From Clostridia bacterium (GTDB lineage Bacteria > Bacillota > Clostridia > Oscillospirales > CAG-272), in NCBI GenBank assembly GCA_017456985.1, contig JAFTIH010000029.1:1-47517 (forward strand): a DNA stretch of 47,517 nucleotides, given 5' to 3'. Positions 1-8,597 of this stretch are shown here, piece by piece (the stretch's first letter is position 1; every line of letters starts with the position of its first letter). A model generated the notes under the pieces. That model saw only the letters and a list, made by a program, of their open reading frames with translations, had not been told where the DNA came from and ran no database searches. Position numbers and translations under genes: made by a program.

Positions 1-3000
1 CGTCGGCGTTTGCCTCGTTCTCGCCTTGCACTGCCGCCGCGTCGGCGTTTGCCTCGTTCTCGCCTTGCACTGCCGCCGCGTCGGCGTTTGCCTCGTTCTC
101 GTCTTGCACTGCCGCCGCGTCGGCGTTTGCCTCGTTCTCGCCTTGCACTGCCGCCGCGTCGGCGTTTGCCTCGTTCTCGCCTTGCACTGCCGCCGCATCG
201 GCGGGCGGCTCGTCCTCGGGGGTGTCTTGCGTAGCGGGGACGGGGGTAGGAAGCGCGTATGGCGCGTCCAACAGGTGGATTTGGCAAAGCGGCGTATCCT
301 CGCCGAGCGCCGCCAGCATCCAAGTGGCGTAGCTCGCTTTTTCAAAGAGGATCGCGCGCGAGGGGCAAGCGCGGATGAGCGCGGCGTCGCTTAACATCGT
401 TTTTAGGTGCTTCTTTTTGGCACTGCCGAACACGTACAGCTGTTCCACGGCGCGGGTGAGCGCGACGTAGAGCACGCGGATCGCCTCGTCCGTTTCCTTT
501 TCCTTGGCGGCAAAGGCGACGGCTTGGCTCAGGGGCGTCGTGAGCGTGGCGAGCCCCGTTTCGTCCGAGATGGCGGAAAACAGTCCGATCTCGGGGGAGA
601 AGCGGAAGGTTGGGGATTTTCCCTCGCCGCCAAGCGAGTTGCCCGTGTGGGCAAGAATGCAGACGGGGGCTTCGAGACCCTTGGATTTATGAATGGTCAT
701 CACGCGCACGGCATCCGTTTTTCCGACGGTCTGCTTGTCCACGGCACTGCCGCCAAACTCGCGAAGCTCGGCGATGCGCTGTAAAAAGCGGTACAGTCCG
801 CGATAAGCGCTCTCCTCATACGAGCGTGCGAGCTCGTAGAAGATGCGAAGACGGGTGCGTCCCTCCTTTTGGGTGGCGGCGTAGATGCCCGTTTGCTCAA
901 AGAGGGTGCGGATGAGGCGGTGCGCGGGCGTGTTTTCCGCGAGTGCGCGGAAGCGCTCAACGTCCGCAAGGAAGTGCATACAGCGCTCGTCGCCCGCCTC
1001 TGCGAGCGCACGCACGCCGTCGTAAAGCGAGGCGCCGCGCGGCACGGCACCGCGCACGCGGATGAGGTCGTCAAGGGAGAAGCCGTAGAGCGGTGAGCGA
1101 AGGGTCGCGGACAGATGTAAGTCGTGGTGGGGGTTGTTGACGGTGTGGCAAAGCGATACGGCAAGCAGGATCTCCTTGTGGGCAAAGAAATCCGTTTTGT
1201 CCTCCGTTTGCAGTGGAATGCCGTAGGCGCGCAGCGTGGCGACCAGCTCTGCCATTGCGCGTCCGCCGCGGCACATCACCACGACGTCGGCGGGTTGGAT
1301 TTTGTCGCCGTTTTTCTTTTTCCCGCTTGCAAGCAGCCCAAGGATATGCTCGGCGATCAGGTCGTTTTCGCTCTTTAAGGTGTTTTTGTCAAGCGCCTCT
1401 ATGCCTTCCGATTCGGCGGGCGCCTTCATCAAATAGAAGGTGGGAGGGGGAACGCTCTCCGACGGCTCCTTGTCCGTTTGCAAGCGGTCCTCGGTGCGGT
1501 AGCCGATGCCCTCGCCCACGATGGGGAAGAGAAAATCAAAGACGCCGTTGGCAAGGTCGATGACCGCGCGCTCGGAGCGGAAGTTTTTAGTTAAGAAGAG
1601 GACCGCCTCGTCACCCTCCTCGTCGAGCGAGGGGAAGGACGCGCGCAAGCGCGCGAAGATTTCGGGCTCACCGCCGCGAAAGCCGTAGATGCTTTGCTTG
1701 ATGTCGCCCACCATAAAGCGGTTGTGCGGCGTGGAAAGCGCCTCGAAGATGCGGTGCTGCATCTCGTTGACGTCCTGATATTCGTCGATGCAGATGGTGT
1801 CGAAGGATGCCGCCATCTCGTGCGCAAGCGGAGTGCGTTCTCCGTTTTCGTCCCACAAAAGGGTGTAGGCGTAGCGCTCAAGGTCGGCGTAGTCGCAGAT
1901 GCTCTGGCGGCGCTTTTCTTCCAAAAAGCGCCCTTCAAACTCGCGAAGCAACAGATAAACGGTACGGCAAAGCGCGCTCGTGGCGCGGAAGGCGTAGGAA
2001 AGCTCCTCCTCTTCCCAGGGGAAGGGGGTCGTTTTGCGCTCCGCCGCGCAATTTTTCGCGAACTCCTCCACCGTTGCGCCAAAGAACTCGGCTTGCTTCG
2101 AGAGGGGTGTGTCGTCCTTGACGGTGGTCTTCTTCACCGTCGTATAAGAGGCAACGGCGGCTTTCAGATCGCCGTAGGAGCGCCCAGCCGCCTCGCTGAC
2201 GAGCGTGTAATGATGCATTAACCCGAGTGCCTTGTCCCGATAGGATAAGACGCCCCGAGAGCCCTCACCCTCGGCGGCGCACAGCGCGTCGAAAAGCGTG
2301 CAAAGGGCGTTCTTACGACTTTCGTAATGCGCGGCGTAGTGGCGCGAAAACGCCCTGCCCGCGCGCGTCTCGAACAAGGGAAGCGTCGCCTCGTGCGCGA
2401 GGGTGTCGGCGTTCTCCTTCAAGATGCGCACGCCCTCGGGGAGCGCGGCAAGCTTGGTTTTGTAGAGGTTATAAAGGTCGGTGTCAAGAGCGCCGCTCGT
2501 GCGGACGCTTTCCACCGCCTCCACGAGCGCGACGATATCTAGTCCCTCGGGGGCGAGGACGCCGCTGTACGCGTCTTCGATGACCTCGTTCATCAGCTTG
2601 ACGCCCAGCAGATCCACCTGCGCCTCGCTTGCGATGCGGTAGAGCGGGGAGATACCGAGAGAGACGGTGTGACCCTTGACGATCTCGTTACAAAAGCCGT
2701 CGATGGTGCGGATGCGCGCGGTGGGAAGCAAAAGCATCTGACGGGCAAGATGCTCGTCGTTTGGGCGCTCCGCCACGGCACGGGAGAGCGCCGCCGAGAT
2801 GCGGGTGCGAAGCTCCTCCGCCGCCGCACGGGTAAAGGTGACGACCAGCATCCGCGACACGTCGAGCGGATCCCTTTCGCGCGTGATCATACGGATCAGG
2901 CGCTCGGTGAGGGTCGCCGTTTTTCCCGAGCCCGCCGCCGCGGAAAGCAATACGGTGCGGTCTGTCGTTTGGATGGCGTGCTCTTGCTCTTGGGTGGGAT

Positions 3001-3004
3001 TCAT
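1..3004 (-). CDS. addA: ATP-dependent helicase/nuclease subunit A (AddA), N-terminal ~1000 residues, cut by window edge
   Basis: UvrD/RecB-like SF1 helicase subunit of the AddAB double-strand-break resection enzyme, cytoplasmic. Translating the minus strand from the ATG at 3004 gives MNPTQEQEHAIQ with Walker A AAAGSGKT at residues 22-29, the DEYQD Walker B near residue 407, GDIKQSIYGFRGG near 433, TIHKSKGLE, and motif VI (VLYVALTRAVEQLYV) near residue 845. No stop occurs up to position 1, so about 1001 residues are visible; the family is near 1200 aa, and the missing part is the C-terminal nuclease domain. A GGAGG site lies just before the ATG. It follows truB by 34 bp in one operon; addB, the usual upstream partner, is not adjacent. 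Oddity: 13-residue in-frame repeats from residue 937 onward. Confidence 0.95.
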   Translation of the reverse strand, partial: MNPTQEQEHAIQTTDRTVLLSAAAGSGKTATLTERLIRMITRERDPLDVSRMLVVTFTRAAAEELRTRISAALSRAVAERPNDEHLARQMLLLPTARIRTIDGFCNEIVKGHTVSLGISPLYRIASEAQVDLLGVKLMNEVIEDAYSGVLAPEGLDIVALVEAVESVRTSGALDTDLYNLYKTKLAALPEGVRILKENADTLAHEATLPLFETRAGRAFSRHYAAHYESRKNALCTLFDALCAAEGEGSRGVLSYRDKALGLMHHYTLVSEAAGRSYGDLKAAVASYTTVKKTTVKDDTPLSKQAEFFGATVEEFAKNCAAERKTTPFPWEEEELSYAFRATSALCRTVYLLLREFEGRFLEEKRRQSICDYADLERYAYTLLWDENGERTPLAHEMAASFDTICIDEYQDVNEMQHRIFEALSTPHNRFMVGDIKQSIYGFRGGEPEIFARLRASFPSLDEEGDEAVLFLTKNFRSERAVIDLANGVFDFLFPIVGEGIGYRTEDRLQTDKEPSESVPPPTFYLMKAPAESEGIEALDKNTLKSENDLIAEHILGLLASGKKKNGDKIQPADVVVMCRGGRAMAELVATLRAYGIPLQTEDKTDFFAHKEILLAVSLCHTVNNPHHDLHLSATLRSPLYGFSLDDLIRVRGAVPRGASLYDGVRALAEAGDERCMHFLADVERFRALAENTPAHRLIRTLFEQTGIYAATQKEGRTRLRIFYELARSYEESAYRGLYRFLQRIAELREFGGSAVDKQTVGKTDAVRVMTIHKSKGLEAPVCILAHTGNSLGGEGKSPTFRFSPEIGLFSAISDETGLATLTTPLSQAVAFAAKEKETDEAIRVLYVALTRAVEQLYVFGSAKKKHLKTMLSDAALIRACPSRAILFEKASYATWMLAALGEDTPLCQIHLLDAPYALPTPVPATQDTPEDEPPADAAAVQGENEANADAAAVQGENEANADAAAVQDENEANADAAAVQGENEANADAAAVQGENEANAD
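2..196 (-). repeat. 39-bp tandem repeat (5 visible copies) inside addA
   Basis: Five consecutive 39-bp units (2-40, 41-79, 80-118, 119-157, 158-196), nearly identical; the third copy has one substitution (Gly to Asp). In the addA frame each encodes AAAVQGENEANAD, so copy-number change keeps the frame. The array continues off the left edge. It lies downstream of helicase motif VI in an acidic Pro/Ala-rich linker that normally leads to the nuclease domain. Confidence 0.95.
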
Positions 3005-3038
3005 AACCGCACCTCCTTTTCTTTTTAGTCGTGTGGTC

Positions 3039-3935
3039 TTATAGACGGAACAAGCGCAGCGAATAGAGCATCGCGTCGCCCTCGTCGCTCGTTTTCGCCT
3101 CGGCAAGGGCAAAAAGCCCCTCGCCGTCGTATAGGGCGACCACCTCGCCGTCGGGGTAGGCGGTGCCGATCTTCTTTTGATAAATGGGGGCGCCCGCGTG
3201 GGCAAGCCGTGCAAAGAAGGGGGGGAGCGTTACGCGGGGATAGGCTGAAAAGACCTCCTCAAGCGGTAAAAGAAGCGACTCCCGCTCCTCGGGGGGAAGC
3301 GCCTCAAGCTCGGCAAGGGTGTGCGCCTGCGAGAGGGAATAGCCCGCCGCCTCGGCGCGCAACAGACGGCTCATCACGCCTCCTACTCCCAGCGCCTCTC
3401 CGATGTCGGCGCACAGCGTGCGGATGTAGGTTCCCTTGGAGCAATGCACGAAAAGGCGGTACTCCTCGTCCGAAAGGCGCTCGGCAGAAAGCTCATAGAC
3501 CCGAATGGGACGCGCCTCGCGTTCGATCTCTTGTCCCTTGCGCGCAAGGTCGCACAGCTTCTTGCCATCCACCTTCAAGGCAGAATACATCGGCGGCACC
3601 TGCAAGATCTCGCCGCGAAAGCGGTCGAGCACCGCCAAAACCTCCGTCTCGGTGGGAAGGGGCTTGTCCGAGGGGACGAGCGTCCCCGTAATATCCTCGG
3701 TATCCGAGCGGACGCCGAAGCGCAGATGGGCGATATACTTTTTTTCGCCCGTCAAAAGAAACTCGCTCGCCTTGACGGCTCTGCCCACGAGCACGGGCAA
3801 AACGCCCTCGGCGAGAGGGTCAAGCGTCCCCGTGTGTCCCGCCTTTTTCTCGCCGAACAGGCGCCCCACGCGCTTGACCGCCGTTTGCGAGGTCAAGCCT
3901 TGCTCTTTATACAGTAAAAACAGTCCCGACGCCAT
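3039..3935 (-). CDS. truB: tRNA pseudouridine(55) synthase TruB
   Basis: Makes pseudouridine-55 in the T-loop of tRNAs. The 298-aa product begins MASGLFLLYKEQG and has the family signature GHTGTLDPLAEGVLP with catalytic Asp39, then the conserved KKYIAHLRFGVRSDTEDITG and a C-terminal PUA-like part. The start at 3935 was preferred over an upstream in-frame ATG at 4004 because AAAGGA lies 8 nt before it and because homologues begin here; the upstream ATG falls inside the -35 box of the promoter. It is first in a two-gene operon with addA. Confidence 0.95.
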   Translation of the reverse strand: MASGLFLLYKEQGLTSQTAVKRVGRLFGEKKAGHTGTLDPLAEGVLPVLVGRAVKASEFLLTGEKKYIAHLRFGVRSDTEDITGTLVPSDKPLPTETEVLAVLDRFRGEILQVPPMYSALKVDGKKLCDLARKGQEIEREARPIRVYELSAERLSDEEYRLFVHCSKGTYIRTLCADIGEALGVGGVMSRLLRAEAAGYSLSQAHTLAELEALPPEERESLLLPLEEVFSAYPRVTLPPFFARLAHAGAPIYQKKIGTAYPDGEVVALYDGEGLFALAEAKTSDEGDAMLYSLRLFRL

Positions 3936-3975
3936 AATGCCGTCCTTTCTCGTTCCAAACAACTTATATACTTCT

Positions 3976-4004
3976 ATTATACACGCGCGACAAAATTCTG
4001 TCAA
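3976..4004 (-). promoter_or_regulatory. Sigma-A promoter of truB-addA
   Basis: On the minus strand TTGACA (3999-4004), a 17-bp spacer and TATAAT (3976-3981): a perfect consensus promoter about 40 bp upstream of the chosen truB start. It supports the downstream start codon and separates truB-addA from alr. Confidence 0.85.
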
Positions 4005-4054
4005 GCATCATTTGGGGAAAAGGGGGCGGCAAGAAAAGCACAAACGGGCGGGCG

Positions 4055-5134
4055 TTACAGAAAAACGCGCTCGGTGCGGGCGCTTCTTTGGCACAAAAGC
4101 GGATAAGGCGAGGTGCCGCACGCGGCGGCAAAGGCGGCGGTGTCCCCCGCGCGCACTCCGAAAAAGGGAAGCGCGTCGCCTTCGCGTAGGGGAAGCGTGC
4201 CGATCTCGATCGCCGTGCGGTCCATACACACCTGCCCGAACACGGGACAGCGCCTGCCCCTTACCGTCAGAAAGCCGCCCGCCGCCGCGCCCGTCGGCAC
4301 GCCGTCGGCATAGCCCGCGTCCAAGATGGCAAGGCGCATCCTTTGCCGCGCGCGCACGCCGCCATACCCCACGCGCGCTCCCTTCGGCACGTCGCGCACG
4401 GCAAGCACCCGTCCCTCAAAGCGCATCACGGGGGAAAGCGGCACCCCTTCCGTGCCGCGCGGGGGAACGCCGTACAGCGCCAATCCCGCACGGGCGCCGT
4501 CGCACCCGAGCGTGCCGTAGCGTAAGAGCGCCCCGCTTGCCGCGAGATGGGAAAAGGGCACGCCGTGTGCGTGCGCGAGCGCCGTGTGAAAGCGGAGCGC
4601 TTGCCCTGCCGTGCGCCAAAACCGATCGGGGGATCCGAGGTGGGAGTAGGCGCCCGTAAAAAAGAGGTGGGGAAGCGCCCGTGCGGCGCGCCATTCCCGC
4701 TCGCTCATCCCGAGGCGATACATTCCCGTTTCAAGCTTTGCGTGGACCGCAAGGCGAAAGTCTGCACGCAAGAGCCCCTTTTCTTTATATGAAGACAGTG
4801 CCGAGGAGAGGGTCTTCGCGTACGCAAACGAGTGGACGGAGAGGATCACGCGGGCAGTGCAAAGCGAAAGAAGCGCCTCTTTTTCCACCGCGCCAAAGAT
4901 GAAGACCTGCGGATTTGTAAAGAGTTCTTTACAGTTTAGCAGTTCTTTCGCCTCGCTCGCCGTGGCGACCGCAAAAAGTGCGGCGCCCTCTCCCACGAGC
5001 GTGCGGGCGGCAAAGAGAGCGCCGTGACCGTAAGCGTCCGCCTTTAAGACGGGGATGAGCGTCCCGCCCGCACGGGCGGCGAGCGTGCGGTAGTTGCGGC
5101 GAAGCGCCGCTCCGAAGAGCGTAACGGTAGGCAT
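4055..5134 (-). CDS. alr: Alanine racemase
   Basis: PLP-dependent interconversion of L- and D-alanine, supplying D-Ala for peptidoglycan; cytoplasmic. The 359-aa product starts MPTVTLFGAALRRNYR, with the PLP lysine at Lys31 in PVLKADAYGHG, the second catalytic tyrosine near Tyr257 in ARVGYGG, and the CMD motif near residue 303. The start at 5134 has a strong AAGGAAAG site; the longer reading from 5245 has an N-terminus unlike the family. It is transcribed divergently from spoIIE. A serine-racemizing VanT-type enzyme is less likely because no membrane domain is present. Confidence 0.93.
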   Translation of the reverse strand: MPTVTLFGAALRRNYRTLAARAGGTLIPVLKADAYGHGALFAARTLVGEGAALFAVATASEAKELLNCKELFTNPQVFIFGAVEKEALLSLCTARVILSVHSFAYAKTLSSALSSYKEKGLLRADFRLAVHAKLETGMYRLGMSEREWRAARALPHLFFTGAYSHLGSPDRFWRTAGQALRFHTALAHAHGVPFSHLAASGALLRYGTLGCDGARAGLALYGVPPRGTEGVPLSPVMRFEGRVLAVRDVPKGARVGYGGVRARQRMRLAILDAGYADGVPTGAAAGGFLTVRGRRCPVFGQVCMDRTAIEIGTLPLREGDALPFFGVRAGDTAAFAAACGTSPYPLLCQRSARTERVFL

Positions 5135-5247
5135 AGCTTCTTTCCTTTCTTGCGTGCTTTGCGTTTTTCTATCTCTTAAAGGAATATGCGGCGCGGGGGT
5201 AGGATAGAATGAATCAAGGTAAAAATCGGTCGCAAAACCCGACAAAA

Positions 5248-5265
5248 GACAACTTTTGTTTACAA
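5248..5265 (-). promoter_or_regulatory. AAAC-N4-GTTT motif, copy 1 (upstream of alr)
   Basis: Minus strand reads TTGTAAACAAAAGTTGTC, 114-131 bp upstream of alr. It matches the related sites at 9221, 14036 and 38099. Its function is unknown; an operator is one possibility. Confidence 0.3.
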
Positions 5266-5308
5266 AAACGCGGTTTTAGAAACAAAAAAACGGGCACGGG
5301 CGTCCGTC

Positions 5309-5376
5309 TTTGACAAAATGCGGCACCCACCGCCCCGCTCGCTTCGACACCCTTTTCCGTTTCCCTCGGCTACAAT
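5309..5376 (+). promoter_or_regulatory. Spo0A-type promoter of spoIIE with two 0A boxes
   Basis: TTTGACAAA (5309-5317) and TTCGACA (5343-5349) both match the Spo0A binding box in this orientation. The second overlaps a -35-like TCGACA (5344-5349), which is followed by a 21-bp spacer and the -10 TACAAT (5371-5376). Spo0A-activated sigma-A promoters of spoIIE and spoIIG in Bacillus subtilis are known for such long 21-22 bp spacers. Assignment is by sequence only. Confidence 0.7.
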
Positions 5377-5384
5377 GAAAAAAA

Positions 5385-5433
5385 CGGTCGCATTCCGACC
5401 GCATAGCCGCAAGGAGATCGCTTTTTCTTGCGG
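5385..5433 (+). other. Two hairpins in the spoIIE leader
   Basis: CGGTCG (5385-5390) pairs with CGACCG (5396-5401), and CCGCAAG (5407-5413) with CTTGCGG (5427-5433). Both lie in the ~70-nt leader between the predicted transcription start and the ribosome binding site. No known riboswitch is recognised. Confidence 0.5.
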
Positions 5434-5450
5434 TTAAGAAAGGACGTCGT

Positions 5451-7835
5451 ATGAACAGAGAAGAAAAAACGAGCACCGCGCTTTCCACGCACGTGGTGCG
5501 GGAGTCTAAACGGGAGAGCGTTTTGCTCTCCTCCTTGCGTGCGGGACTGCGCTTGCGCGCGCAACGAAACGGAGAGGTCTTGATCGATCTGCTGGTGGGC
5601 GTGTTTGCCTGCCTTTTTGCGGGGACGCACGCGCTCTTCGGGGTGTATCCCTTTTCGTTAGGGTTGCTTTTTGCCGCTTCGTCCCGTCTTTTGCCCATCT
5701 TTGTCGGTGCTTTGGTGGGGTGTGCGCTGATGGGACCGCTCGGCACGCTTTACCTCATCCTACATATTCTTGCGTTTTCCTTGCGCCTTTGCGTTTCCTT
5801 CGTGCGCGTGCGGCAGGAGCGTGCGACGGCGTATTTTGCGGAAAGCCCCGCCGCGCGGGCGCTTAGCGGTGCCGCGATCGGGTTGTGTATGGCACTTTAC
5901 GAGTTGATTTTGTTCGGGGTGGAGAGCTACACCTTGCTTTTTGCGGCGGGCGCCGTTCTGCTTTTGCCGCTCACGACGCTCGGCTTTTCCTTTGCAACGG
6001 CGCAGGGGTGGAGCATCCGCACCCTCTTTGGACGGGACGGGGCGGGGGAGAGTGCCTTTTCCCCTCGCTTTGCGCCGCTTCTTCTATCGGTGGGGGGTGT
6101 TTTTCTCTTTTTCGTTGCGGCGCTCTCACTGCGCCCGTATTCCCTTTTCGGGATCTCCTTGACGGGATGCGCCGTGACGGCGCTCACGCTCTTCGTTTCG
6201 CGTCGCTTTGGGGCGGCGCGCGGCTGTGCCGCGGGCTTGCTGATCGGGCTTGCGGGGGAAGCGGCGTACCTGCCCGCCTACGGGCTTCTCGGGCTTCTTT
6301 CGGGGCTGTACGCGGGGATCGGGATGCCCCTGTCGCTTGCGGCGGCGGTGCTTTCGGGGGGCGGCTACGCGGTTTACGTCGGGGGGCTGACGGGCTTTCT
6401 CTCGGTGGTCCCCGAAATGGCGGTGACCTCGCTTCTTTTGTGCGTGCCGCTTCGCTACGTTTCGGGCACGGCGGGCGCCGCGAGCGCGCCGCCCCCAAAA
6501 AGAAAGAAGGAGCTCGGGGAGGGGGGCGAGGAGGCGGCGCTTGCTTGCCTTTCGGGTGCGCTTTCCCGCGTTTCGGACGAGCTTAAACAAGCGGCGAAGA
6601 ATGAGAAGAATCCAACGCCCGAGGAATATGAGGCAATTTGCCGCGCGGCACGGGAAAAGATCTGCTTACGCTGTCCCGCCCAAGGACGGTGCGGGGAGTA
6701 CGACGCGGTCAGCGACGCCTTGCGCAGTGCCGTGATCCGCCTTTCCATCGGAGAAGGACTCACGGGGCCCAAGACCCCGCCCTGCGAGGGATATGAAAAA
6801 ATGGCGGACGAGATCCGCCGTGAGGCGGCGAAGCTTTCCTCCCGCCGCCGTCTTGGGGGTGCCAAGGGTGCCCTTTCGGTGGATCACGCCCTCATCGCAC
6901 AGATGATGGAGGAGGCGGCAAGAGAGCGCGCGGGTCGCGCCGCCCGTGATACGGCGGCAGAGGAGGCACTTGCCGACGCGCTCTTTACCGAGGGGATCTC
7001 GGCAAAGGAGATCGTTCTGACGGGAAACAGAGAAAAGCGCCTTCTTTTGCAGGATCTGCGCGCAGAGCGCGCCCGCACCGTGGAATGCGAGCGCGTGAGG
7101 AGTGCCGTCGTGCGTGCGTGCGGCGGGTCGCTGCGCGAGCTTTCCTTCTTCCACGAGGGGGGCGTTCTGTCGGCGCGTGCCGAGAGCCGTCTTTGCTTTT
7201 CGGTGGAGGGGGCGACCTATACTGCCGAGGGCAAGACGGGCGAATGCGCCGCCGACCGCGCACTCCTTCTGACGGGCGAGGACGGAATGACGTACGCCCT
7301 CCTTTGCGACGGAATGGGGAGCGGTGCGCGGGCGGCGTCCACGGCGTCGCTGGGGGTTTCGGTGCTATCCACGCTCCTTTCGGCGGGGGTGTCGCGTCAG
7401 CTTGCCCTTGGGATGCTCAATAACCTGATCTGCACGGGCGAGGAGGAGTGCTCGGTGGCGCTGGATCTGCTTTCCTTTGACCGTTACAGCGGCAGAGTGG
7501 GCTTTCTCAAAAGCGGAGCCGCCGCCTCCTTCGTCTGGCGCGACGGGGCACTCTTCCGCATTCGCTCACGCACCATTCCGCTCGGGCTCTTGCGTGTGGT
7601 TGACAGCGAGGAGGCGTCCTTTGAGGTGCGGGAGGGGGACGTGCTGGTGCTTCTTTCGGACGGGGTACTTGGAGAGAGCGAGGACGGCGCGTTTTTGAAG
7701 GAAATTCTCGCCGCAGGCGGAACGAGCGAGGCGCTTGCTGCGCGCATCGTGGGGACTGCCCGCACGCGCGGCGTAAGTGAGGACGATAAAACGGCGATCG
7801 TGCTTCGCGTTTTGCCCCCAAAGGACGGGGAGTAA
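5451..7835 (+). CDS. spoIIE: Stage II sporulation protein E, PP2C-type phosphatase
   Basis: Membrane-bound serine phosphatase that dephosphorylates SpoIIAA and so activates sigma-F in the forespore, and that takes part in asymmetric septation. The 794-aa product has a hydrophobic N-terminal domain with about ten membrane segments (residues ~45-340), a central charged regulatory region (~350-560) with a Cys-containing segment (CLRCPAQGRCGEY), and a C-terminal PP2C domain with LLCDGMGSG (Asp620) and the closing SEDDKTAIVL motif. Start ATG is 8 nt after AAAGGA. Length and domain order match the family. It is monocistronic as far as can be seen, facing away from alr. Confidence 0.95.
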   Translation: MNREEKTSTALSTHVVRESKRESVLLSSLRAGLRLRAQRNGEVLIDLLVGVFACLFAGTHALFGVYPFSLGLLFAASSRLLPIFVGALVGCALMGPLGTLYLILHILAFSLRLCVSFVRVRQERATAYFAESPAARALSGAAIGLCMALYELILFGVESYTLLFAAGAVLLLPLTTLGFSFATAQGWSIRTLFGRDGAGESAFSPRFAPLLLSVGGVFLFFVAALSLRPYSLFGISLTGCAVTALTLFVSRRFGAARGCAAGLLIGLAGEAAYLPAYGLLGLLSGLYAGIGMPLSLAAAVLSGGGYAVYVGGLTGFLSVVPEMAVTSLLLCVPLRYVSGTAGAASAPPPKRKKELGEGGEEAALACLSGALSRVSDELKQAAKNEKNPTPEEYEAICRAAREKICLRCPAQGRCGEYDAVSDALRSAVIRLSIGEGLTGPKTPPCEGYEKMADEIRREAAKLSSRRRLGGAKGALSVDHALIAQMMEEAARERAGRAARDTAAEEALADALFTEGISAKEIVLTGNREKRLLLQDLRAERARTVECERVRSAVVRACGGSLRELSFFHEGGVLSARAESRLCFSVEGATYTAEGKTGECAADRALLLTGEDGMTYALLCDGMGSGARAASTASLGVSVLSTLLSAGVSRQLALGMLNNLICTGEEECSVALDLLSFDRYSGRVGFLKSGAAASFVWRDGALFRIRSRTIPLGLLRVVDSEEASFEVREGDVLVLLSDGVLGESEDGAFLKEILAAGGTSEALAARIVGTARTRGVSEDDKTAIVLRVLPPKDGE

Positions 7836-7877
7836 GACCCATAAAACAAGCCGACGCGCGAAAAAACGAAAAAACTC

Positions 7878-7907
7878 TTGACACGGGCGCGCCACTCGTG
7901 GTAAAAT
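7878..7907 (+). promoter_or_regulatory. Sigma-A promoter of the thyX-like/pth/mfd operon
   Basis: TTGACA (7878-7883), 18-bp spacer, TAAAAT (7902-7907), about 50 bp upstream of the ATG at 7959. Confidence 0.75.
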
Positions 7908-7958
7908 AGCGGTGTATATATATTTCTCTTAAATAATTATCATAGAGAGGGACACGCT

Positions 7959-8597
7959 ATGCTTAAAGTGGAACGCCTGTGCGCAATGAATTTTGAGAAC
8001 GCCATCCGCGGCGCGCGCAATCCGATGAACAGCTGGGATCGCTCGGACAGCTATTACGATGAGAAGGGAAATTACGTGCTCGGGGAAAACGACCTTTCCC
8101 TTGCGGTGCGCCTTGCCCGTGCGGGAAGCGATCATCGCAAGTATCTGCGTCAGATCTTCGTTTCGGTGGATATTACGGCACCCCTTTACTGGTGGAAGGA
8201 ATTCGACACCTATAAGGTGGCGACGGTGGCAAACTCCACCTCCACGATGCATAAGATCCAAGCCAAGGCGTTTGCGCGTGAGGATTTCTCGTGCGACCGT
8301 ATGACGGACAAGGCGCTCGCGGCACTCGATGCGGTCATCGCGGTGCTGGAAGAGCAGCGTCAGCTGTACCTAGAAACGCACGAGCGCAAGTATTGGGACG
8401 ATATGATCCAGCTTCTTCCGTCCTCGTATCACCAGATGCGTACCGTGACGATGAATTACGAAACGCTTATCAATATCTACTACGCAAGACGGCATCATAA
8501 GCTTCCCGAGTGGCACGTGCTGTGCGATGCGATCATGACGCTTCCCTATGCGGACAAGTTGATCGCCGTGAAGGACGAGGGCGAGGTCAATGGCTGA
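7959..8597 (+). CDS. ThyX-like (flavin-dependent thymidylate synthase related) protein, divergent
   Basis: The 212-aa protein contains a block (QIFVSVDITAPLYWWKEFDT, then TVANSTSTMHK) and a later block (LLPSSYHQMRTVTMNYETL) that recall the ThyX fold and a ThyX-annotated family seen in phages and Clostridia. The canonical ThyX motif RHRxxSxxxxSxR is not visible, so thymidylate synthesis should not be assumed. The C-terminal segment, YARRHHKLPEWHVLCDAI, resembles the ThyX substrate-binding region. Its 3' end overlaps the pth start by 8 bp, implying translational coupling, and a good promoter lies upstream. Family identity is from memory of similar sequences; function is open. Confidence 0.6.
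   Translation: MLKVERLCAMNFENAIRGARNPMNSWDRSDSYYDEKGNYVLGENDLSLAVRLARAGSDHRKYLRQIFVSVDITAPLYWWKEFDTYKVATVANSTSTMHKIQAKAFAREDFSCDRMTDKALAALDAVIAVLEEQRQLYLETHERKYWDDMIQLLPSSYHQMRTVTMNYETLINIYYARRHHKLPEWHVLCDAIMTLPYADKLIAVKDEGEVNG

Noticed and set aside
2-196. CRISPR array
   Set aside because: The 39-bp units are contiguous without spacers and are in frame inside addA.
3505-4659. 384-codon plus-strand ORF across truB and alr
   Set aside because: It lies opposite two well-supported genes and is very rich in Arg and Pro, as expected for a shadow frame.
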